This document shows, piece by piece, positions 35,542 to 40,546 of a stretch of DNA of 40,546 nt; within the stretch, counting starts at the first letter, position 1; each line of letters starts with the position of its first letter. The notes under the pieces are model-generated. The model was not told where the DNA came from, ran no database searches, and was given only the letters and a program-made list of their open reading frames with translations. A program made the position numbers and the translations under genes. The stretch lies in contig JAICIG010000007.1 in the NCBI GenBank assembly GCA_025924495.1, positions 1-40,546 of the forward strand. The letters run 5' to 3'. This DNA is from Pirellulales bacterium (GTDB lineage: Bacteria; Planctomycetota; Planctomycetia; Pirellulales; JAICIG01).

Positions 35542-35744
35542 CCCATCTCTGCCTGCGCCGTCGCAACGCCGTATCGAGCTCCGCCGCGCATATTACTGCC
35601 TGCGCGGCTTGGCGCCTCAGTCGCTACTTGCGGGGACAATGCCGCCAAGGCAACCGCAGCCTTCCCCGTCCCCGCGTCCAGGCGTGAAGTGCTATACTGT
35701 CGATGAGCGAGTCGTTTCGACCCGATCTTTCTGCAGGATTTGCC

Positions 35745-36794
35745 ATGTCGCGCCGCATCATCAGCCCCCTGGTTTTCACCTTCGTCGCCTGGCTGACGTT
35801 GGCGCCGCCCGCTCGGGCCGCCGGGCGCGTGGAACTCGAATTGGTCACCGAGAGCAATTTTCCAGCTTCCGCCCAGCAGCAGTGGTATCAACTGCTTACG
35901 GAGCTGAAGGTTGACAATCTGCGCATCCGCAAAGCCATCTCCGGAGATAAAGCGGAGATCAGCGTGACAGGGACGCAAAGCAGTCCCGTCTATCGCGTGA
36001 CAGGAATTCTGAAAAGCAACAACGAATTGATTGTGCCCGGCGGACGATTCTCCTCTCGCGATCGCGGTCGGCTGGCCGAATGGCTGAAAAAGCTGCGCGA
36101 GGAAGGGCCCGAAAGCACAACCGGCAGCCGCGAGAAGCAGCCGTTCGGAATGTCGCCCACGCAGTATGCCGCCGTCAGCTCCGATCTGTCGCGCAAAGTG
36201 GACTTTTCGACGGCAGGCATGCAACTGCATCAGGCGATCGAGAAGATCGCCGGCAACTTGCAGCTCGCACTGTCGATCGACAAATCCGCCGCCGAGGGCC
36301 TGCGGACCGCAGAGGCGATCCGCGAAGACCTGCTCGGCATTTCTTCCGGTACGGCTCTGGCATATGTGCTGCGGTCCGCCGGGTTGGTGCTGGAACCTCG
36401 CTTGGACGCGCGCAAGCAGCCAGAGTATGTCATTACTCACACCGGGCCGAACCGCACTCCTTGGCCAGTCGGCTGGCCGACCGACAAACCGGCGAGGGAA
36501 CTGTTGCCCGCGCTTTTCGAACAGCTCAATGTCGAGATTGAAGACACGCCGTTGTCGGAGACCTTGACTGCGATTGGCGGCCGACTCAAGACGCCCGTCC
36601 TTTATGATCATTATGCGCTGGCGCGGCTTGGCATTGATCCCGACAAGACCAATATCAAGCTGGCGCCCGCCCGGCTCGCTTACGCCATCATTCTGCGAAA
36701 GGCGCTGCATCAGGCCGACCTCAAAGGCGAGTGGCGCGTCGACGACAACGGTCAACCGTTGTTGTGGGTCACGACGTTGAAACCGGTCAAGTAA
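35745..36794 (+). CDS. secreted protein of unknown function
   Basis: This gene of 349 residues is not recognised. A signal peptide (MSRRIISPLVFTFVAWLTLAPPARA) is followed by a soluble protein. Residues 170-240 hold a short alternating segment (AIEKIAGNLQLALSIDKSA, then LLGISSGTALAYVLRSAGLVLEP) that recalls the STN/secretin N-domain pattern. The C-terminal part repeats a similar pattern (ELLPALFEQLNVEIEDTPLSETLTAIG). AGGATT precedes the ATG at 35745. It lies 24 bases before the two-subunit TPP enzyme genes and may be cotranscribed with them; no functional link is evident. Confidence 0.72.
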   Translation: MSRRIISPLVFTFVAWLTLAPPARAAGRVELELVTESNFPASAQQQWYQLLTELKVDNLRIRKAISGDKAEISVTGTQSSPVYRVTGILKSNNELIVPGGRFSSRDRGRLAEWLKKLREEGPESTTGSREKQPFGMSPTQYAAVSSDLSRKVDFSTAGMQLHQAIEKIAGNLQLALSIDKSAAEGLRTAEAIREDLLGISSGTALAYVLRSAGLVLEPRLDARKQPEYVITHTGPNRTPWPVGWPTDKPARELLPALFEQLNVEIEDTPLSETLTAIGGRLKTPVLYDHYALARLGIDPDKTNIKLAPARLAYAIILRKALHQADLKGEWRVDDNGQPLLWVTTLKPVK

Positions 36795-36818
36795 CCTCTA
36801 CGACCCAGGAGCGAGCGC

Positions 36819-37301
36819 GTGTTTACGGGCGCGGAAATCGCATCGACCTTCGCTCGCCTTGGCGTGAGCCACGTCGTCTGGCTGCCCGACTCGGTGCTGG
36901 GAGGCTGGGAGCAGGCCCTGGCTAAGTCGCGTGAGCTCAAGTTGCTGCGCGTCTGCCGAGAAGGGGAAGCTTGGGCGCTGGCCGCCGGGTTATATCTGGG
37001 CGGTCGCCAGCCCCTCGTGGTGATCCAAAACACCGGCCTGTTCGAGTCGGGCGATGCGCTGCGCAATGTGCTGTTCGATCTGCAACTGCCGCTGTATGCC
37101 ATCGTGGGCTATCGCAGCTTTCTCGTCGAAAACTCTGCCGACACGGCCAGGCGTTTTACCGAGCCCGTCTTGCGAGCCTGGGACCTCGATAGCGTGTTGA
37201 TCGATCGACCCGAAAAGTTATCCATGTTCTCAGAACACTACCTCGCTTGCCGAAACGCAAACCGGCCAGGCATCGCTTTGCTGGCGGAGGGGCGTGGATG
37301 A
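36819..37301 (+). CDS. TPP-dependent decarboxylase, alpha (PYR) subunit
   Basis: The 160-residue protein matches the pyrimidine-binding half of thiamine-diphosphate enzymes, as in ComD (sulfopyruvate decarboxylase alpha) and the N-terminal half of phosphonopyruvate decarboxylase. The conserved Glu that activates the cofactor is probably in CREGEAWALAAG (about 47-58), and ENSADTARRFTEPVL is typical of ComD-type proteins. The start is a GTG with AGGAG 8 bases upstream. Its stop overlaps the next gene by 4 bases (ATGA), showing translational coupling. The two products should form one enzyme. The substrate could be sulfopyruvate, phosphonopyruvate or another 3-substituted 2-oxoacid. Confidence 0.85.
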   Translation: MFTGAEIASTFARLGVSHVVWLPDSVLGGWEQALAKSRELKLLRVCREGEAWALAAGLYLGGRQPLVVIQNTGLFESGDALRNVLFDLQLPLYAIVGYRSFLVENSADTARRFTEPVLRAWDLDSVLIDRPEKLSMFSEHYLACRNANRPGIALLAEGRG

Positions 37302-37900
37302 GCCACCCACGCAAGCAAATGCCGCTGCTGCCGGCGCTGAAGGCGTTAGCCGAATGTCGCCATGAGCAAATCGTCGTCACGACGATGGGCGCCAGCCGCG
37401 AATGGCCGAAGCTTTCACGGCATCGGCTCGATTTCCATTACCTGCCTTCCGCCATGGGACACGCGCCGATAATTGCCTTGGGCCTGGCACTTGCCCAGCC
37501 TCAGCGCGAAGTCATCGCCTTCAACGGCGACGGTTGCATGCTGATGAGTCTCGGTTGCCTGGTCAGCATCGTCGCCAGTGGAGCCGAGAATCTGACCTTG
37601 ATCGTGCTCGACAACGGGATCTATGAAGTCACGGGCGGACAGCAAACCGCGGGCGCGAAAGCCTCCGTCGACTTTGCCGCGGTCGCCAAGGCCGCAGGCT
37701 TTCCGACTGCAGTCGCCTTCGATGATCTGGCCGTCTGGCAATCGGAAGCGGCCGCCACCCTTGCCAAGCCCGGCCCGCGGTTCATTTGCTTGCAGGTCGA
37801 ATCCGTGGGCGCCGAGTACCAGCTTCCCGCTCCCGCACCGATGGCCCAGCGCATCAAGCGCTTCCGCGAGGCGCTGGGCGTCGCAAACGACGGTCAATAG
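37298..37900 (+). CDS. TPP-dependent decarboxylase, beta (PP) subunit
   Basis: The 200-residue partner carries the diphosphate-binding half. GDG at residues 77-79 opens the TPP/Mg motif, and VLDNGIYEVTGGQ about 27 residues later supplies the Asn end (GDG-x~26-DN). HAPIIALGLALAQPQREVIAFNGDG is the typical lead-in. It resembles ComE and the C-terminal half of phosphonopyruvate decarboxylase. The ATG start overlaps the alpha subunit stop and GGAGG lies just upstream. No phosphoenolpyruvate mutase, sulfolactate or taurine gene is in the window to fix the pathway. Confidence 0.87.
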   Translation: MSHPRKQMPLLPALKALAECRHEQIVVTTMGASREWPKLSRHRLDFHYLPSAMGHAPIIALGLALAQPQREVIAFNGDGCMLMSLGCLVSIVASGAENLTLIVLDNGIYEVTGGQQTAGAKASVDFAAVAKAAGFPTAVAFDDLAVWQSEAAATLAKPGPRFICLQVESVGAEYQLPAPAPMAQRIKRFREALGVANDGQ

Positions 37901-38024
37901 CCCGGCGAGCCGGACCCGTCAGCTTCCGTGTCGTCATGTCTTTATCGACGGCATGCCGGCCACAAATAGCCGGCCGGTACCGAGCGATCGTATGAACAGG
38001 GGACTAGCGTCCCCGCTCGCCGGG
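37901..38024. repeat. nested inverted-repeat element between convergent genes
   Basis: Outer arms CCCGGCGAGC (37901-37910) and GCTCGCCGGG (38015-38024) are perfect complements. Inside lie two smaller stems: GCCGGC at 37955-37960 with GCCGGC at 37969-37974, and GGGGAC-TAGC-GTCCCC at 37999-38014. The 124-base unit fills the gap between a plus-strand and a minus-strand gene and would fold from either strand. No long T-run is present. Confidence 0.75.
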
Positions 38025-38034
38025 CCAAAGCGCT

Positions 38035-38904
38035 TCACGAGCCGCCTCGCAGTCTTCTCAGCTCTGCATCGTGCGGAAACAGCGTCAGGCCTTCGCGGCA
38101 AATGGCCTCTGCTTGCGCCGCATTCCCGCACAATCGCCAACAGTCGGCCAGCAGCAAGTAGGCGCGCTGTCGGAACCGGGATGTCGGCGGCAACAACTGC
38201 AGACAGTGTTCCAAGTGCGGGATCGCCTCGCCAGGCCGGCTGGCCATCCCATAGGTCATACCCAAATAAAACAAGGTGTGCGGATGATTGGGTTGCTCGA
38301 TGTTCTGCAACTCGAGCAGCCGCAAGTTGCGCTCGACCTTCAGTTGGCGCACCTCCTCTGCATCGTAACCGTCGTGCATGATCGCAATGTCAGTCCGGCG
38401 CAGCACGGCTCCGGAGCGAATCGCGGAGGCGGCGATCTGCTCATGGACGCGTCCTTCCCAGTAGATTGCTGGCAAGCGACGAAAGAGCCGATCTTGCGGA
38501 GCTCGGATGGCCGGATGGCCGCCGTCGGCCGCGGCGGGGCTGGCATGGATCATTTGATAGACGGCGTTCTCGTCTTCCAAGGCGGCGAAGGTCTGCTGCA
38601 GTTTCTGGCGATTCGATTCGTCGAGCCAGTCGTCGCAATCCATCCAAAAGATCCAGTCCCCCGTTGCATAACGCAAGCTTTGGTTCCGCGCGGCGGAAAA
38701 GTCATCGACCCAGGCAAAGTCAAATATTCGCGCCGGTCGTCCATGGCGATCGCGTGCAGCGGCGGCGATCTCGCGCGTGCGATCGGTCGAGCCCGTATCG
38801 ACGAAGATGATTTCGTCGACGAGATCGGTCGTGCTGCTCAGGCATCGCGGCAAGAGAGTTTCCCCGTCTTGGGCGATGATGGTTAAAGAAACGGGAGGCG
38901 GCAT
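38035..38904 (-). CDS. family 2 glycosyltransferase with C-terminal TPR-like region
   Basis: A GT-A glycosyltransferase without membrane helices: LTIIAQDGETLLPRCL at 7-22, FVDTGSTDRTREIA at about 34-47, and a DxDD-type metal motif in IFWMDCDDWLD. The C-terminal 90 residues form TPR-like helices (LFYLGMTYGMASRPGEAIPHLEHCLQL, then AYLLLADCWRLCGNAAQAEAICREGL), a fusion seen in several bacterial GT2 enzymes such as the SunS-like group. Its ATG comes one base after the stop of the isomerase-like gene, so the two are cotranscribed. Length 289. The acceptor is unknown. Confidence 0.88.
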   Translation of the reverse strand: MPPPVSLTIIAQDGETLLPRCLSSTTDLVDEIIFVDTGSTDRTREIAAAARDRHGRPARIFDFAWVDDFSAARNQSLRYATGDWIFWMDCDDWLDESNRQKLQQTFAALEDENAVYQMIHASPAAADGGHPAIRAPQDRLFRRLPAIYWEGRVHEQIAASAIRSGAVLRRTDIAIMHDGYDAEEVRQLKVERNLRLLELQNIEQPNHPHTLFYLGMTYGMASRPGEAIPHLEHCLQLLPPTSRFRQRAYLLLADCWRLCGNAAQAEAICREGLTLFPHDAELRRLRGGS

Positions 38905-38905
38905 T

Positions 38906-39664
38906 TCAGGCCGTCATCCGTTCCCAGAGCAGCCGATAGTATCGCATGACGCGAATCGGATCGGCTGTCGGATTGCCTTCCTCGAGCAGCGTCCAACCAG
39001 CGAAGTTGGCCGACTTCAAAAGCCCGAAAAGTTGCCCCCAAGGATAATTGCTCACCAGGTCGTGGATATGGATCGTGCCCAGGCGATCCTTGACCAGATT
39101 GAAATTGGGCTCGAGCCCCGCGCCGTCCAGATCGGTCGGGTTGCAATTCCAGCAGACCGTGGCGCCGGGATGGCTCCCCACATCCATGATGGTTTTGATG
39201 TGCTCCAGCTTCGACGTGCCCGGGCCATGCACCTCCAGGCGAATCGCCACGCCGTATCCCGCGCCGAACTCGGCCACCTCGTTGAGCGCCTTGCCAATCT
39301 GCTCCAGCGTCTTCTGCACCGGCACGTCTTTGGGCAAGGCGTTGGGGCGGACCTTGACGCCCGAGCCGCCGCAATCGTGGCAGAGCTTGATGAAATCTTT
39401 GGTCTGGTCGATGTTCTTCTTGACGACCTGGGGATCGGGCGAGTGGTACTCGCAAGCGCTGCCGAGCCCGACCAGTTCTACGCCGCTGTCCATGAACTGA
39501 GCGGCGACTCGCTTGCGGTCGTCGGCCGACAGGGTCGGCTCGACCCCATGTTTATGGCCGCTGCGCAGCTCGACGCCGGCAAAACCGGTGAGCTGGCAAT
39601 TCTTGATGAGCGCCGGCAAATCCCATTCGGCGCCCCACATGTAAGTAACCAGTCCGAGCTGCAT
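38906..39664 (-). CDS. sugar phosphate isomerase/epimerase-like TIM barrel protein
   Basis: A second member of the AP endonuclease 2 superfamily in the window, 252 residues. Metal-ligand candidates are in GVELRSGH, RLEVHGPG, CWNCNPTD, TIHIHDL and LLEEGNPT. It is compact, as in plain isomerase/epimerase proteins, unlike the longer one at 9989-11158. It opens a two-gene unit with the glycosyltransferase, separated by one base. A role in supplying or modifying a sugar for that enzyme is possible, but not shown. Confidence 0.88.
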   Translation of the reverse strand: MQLGLVTYMWGAEWDLPALIKNCQLTGFAGVELRSGHKHGVEPTLSADDRKRVAAQFMDSGVELVGLGSACEYHSPDPQVVKKNIDQTKDFIKLCHDCGGSGVKVRPNALPKDVPVQKTLEQIGKALNEVAEFGAGYGVAIRLEVHGPGTSKLEHIKTIMDVGSHPGATVCWNCNPTDLDGAGLEPNFNLVKDRLGTIHIHDLVSNYPWGQLFGLLKSANFAGWTLLEEGNPTADPIRVMRYYRLLWERMTA

Positions 39665-39697
39665 CGGCGGCCCCCTTGGCCTGCTTTACTGTCCGCT

Positions 39698-39937
39698 TTA
39701 CTTGCCGTATTGCCGAATCCGCTGCGGTCGGCGGATCAAGTAATACAATAAGCCCCCCAAAGCATGAGTCAACACAATCACCAGCGCCCAGATTACTTTG
39801 TCATTCCCCTGCGAGGGCTCTTTGGCCAGGCAATCGACCAGCATCCAAATCCAGAAAATCGTCCCCACGCAGCCCAGCAGCAGGCTGAATAGCACACAAA
39901 CCAGGGAAAACAGAGAAACAGCAACGTCACCGTGCAT
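39698..39937 (-). CDS. small two-helix membrane protein (PLDc_N-like)
   Basis: The 79-residue protein has two transmembrane helices (LVCVLFSLLLGCVGTIFWIWMLVDCL and VIWALVIVLTHALGGLLYYLI) followed by a basic end RRPQRIRQYGK. The pattern WxxMLxDCLxxEP..NDKxxWxLVIxxTxxxGxLLYY is that of the phospholipase D N-terminal (PLDc_N) membrane domain, here without the enzyme. Such short proteins are common and of unknown function. The gene lies upstream of the isomerase-like gene on the same strand, 33 bases before it. Confidence 0.8.
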   Translation of the reverse strand: MHGDVAVSLFSLVCVLFSLLLGCVGTIFWIWMLVDCLAKEPSQGNDKVIWALVIVLTHALGGLLYYLIRRPQRIRQYGK

Positions 39938-40034
39938 GTTGGGACCTTTCGAGGAATCAGGGGCGACTCGCGCCGCTTGAAGGAGTTCGCCCGCCGTGAC
40001 GAAATCTTGCGGGCGCTACGTAACTCGCAAGATA

Positions 40035-40414
40035 GCCAAGGCGCCCGGACGCATTTGACCATCTTGGGCGCGATCTCTGTCTCAATCAAACGCTCATGCG
40101 CTCGTGCCTCCTGTCTCCCGGCTGGGAACATGCTCGGTGATGTTCCAGCGAAGTTGGCCAAGATGGTCACGCGAACTTGGCCATCTTGGGCGCAGCTCTA
40201 GCGACTTTTAGCATAGGTATCTTCCCTTGTAAGTCGTAAATCCAGACCAGGCCTGACAGATCAGGCCTCACTGCCAATGAATCGCCCGTCCGGCCAAGAT
40301 GGTCAAGGGCGAACTTTTCCACACGTGCTTGGCCGCCTTGGGCGCTTCGCGAGAGCATCCTCATCTGCACTCGTTGCCAACATGGCCAAGGCGCCCGCGT
40401 CAACTTGGCCATCC
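40035..40414. repeat. cluster of four GGCCAAG/CTTGGCC hairpin repeats
   Basis: Each unit pairs a left word like GGCCAAGATGG or GCCAAGGCGCC with a right word like CTTGGCCATCTTGGGCGC. The clearest unit, 40151-40193, has GCCAAGATGG (40157-40166) facing CCATCTTGG (40181-40189). The units are 31-54 bases long and spaced about 90-140 bases apart. They are not direct repeats of constant length, so this is not a CRISPR array. Confidence 0.7.
40249..40268. repeat. short hairpin AGGCCTGA-CAGA-TCAGGCCT
   Basis: Perfect 8-base arms around a 4-base loop, located between the second and third repeat units of the right-end cluster. No T-run follows on either strand. Confidence 0.6.
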
Positions 40415-40546
40415 CTGAAAGAGCCTGAAGCGTCAAGTGGCTCGCCTGGGTATTTTTGCGCGGGGTTTCTCCGGACAAGGCGTTGAGCCTTGTTAAAATT
40501 GAGTTGCTTGGGCGGAGGACAGGGCTCCGGCGGCAACCGAGAGGGA

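Larger units (their letters stand above)
39938..40546. other. gene-poor right end with hairpin repeats
   Basis: No gene is supported over these 609 bases; open frames here are rich in the repeated words and lack ribosome binding sites. The stretch holds four related hairpin units (40035-40072, 40151-40193, 40292-40345, 40384-40414) and the palindrome at 40249-40268. Confidence 0.55.

Noticed and set aside
40035..40414. Possible CRISPR array at the right end
   Set aside because: The units are inverted and unequal, spacers are not of constant length, repeats are imperfect and no cas gene is nearby.
40303..40536. Open frame of 77 codons on the minus strand at the right edge
   Set aside because: It overlaps the hairpin repeat words, has no ribosome binding site and shows no domain.

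Overview
The window looks like chromosomal DNA of a planctomycete, probably a Pirellulales-like lineage. The main reason is the paired PSD1 (cytochrome C / DUF1549 / LamG / DUF1553) and DUF1501 genes at 269-4948, an architecture almost confined to that phylum. The high GC content, the many secreted proteins of unknown function and the abundant palindromic intergenic repeats agree with this. No rRNA, tRNA, CRISPR array, transposase or phage gene was seen.

Layout. (1) 1-17450 is mostly minus-strand metabolic and accessory genes: PSD1 plus DUF1501, a flavin monooxygenase, a FemAB/CelD-like acyltransferase, a sugar-phosphate isomerase-like TIM barrel, a membrane leucine-rich-repeat protein with a decayed tandem copy, HemW, a RNase Z-like metallo-hydrolase, and an overlapping pair (toroid-fold protein and DUF362 protein). 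(2) 17652-20623 holds two membrane-associated glycosyltransferase-type genes. (3) 20900-35541 is a Tad (tight adherence / Flp pilus) locus: flp pilin, prepilin peptidase, cpaB, secretin, tadZ, tadA, tadB, tadC, a secreted protein of unknown function and tadD. A PAP2 phosphatase gene and a methyltransferase gene sit between flp and the peptidase gene. (4) 35745-39937 holds a secreted protein, a two-subunit TPP-dependent decarboxylase resembling sulfopyruvate/phosphonopyruvate decarboxylase, a glycosyltransferase with TPR-like C-terminus, a second isomerase-like barrel and a small membrane protein. (5) The right end, 39938-40546, has no convincing gene but carries a cluster of related hairpin repeats.

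The most notable signal is a c-di-GMP-I (GEMM-I) riboswitch aptamer at 21112-21190 in the long leader of the flp pilin gene. The pilin gene has a strong ribosome binding site and its own intrinsic terminator, so it appears to be a stand-alone transcription unit. The second messenger for surface attachment would then set major pilin supply directly, separately from the assembly genes. Other points of interest are a 36-residue single-helix peptide gene (23691-23801) in front of the prepilin peptidase gene, a tandem duplication at 11196-13053 in which gene, upstream region and a hairpin element were copied together before one copy decayed, and several families of palindromic repeats.

Start sites were moved from the longest reading frame wherever a ribosome binding site, a signal peptide or an overlap with the preceding gene pointed to a better start. 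Functions are assigned from motifs and family resemblance only; no database search was run.
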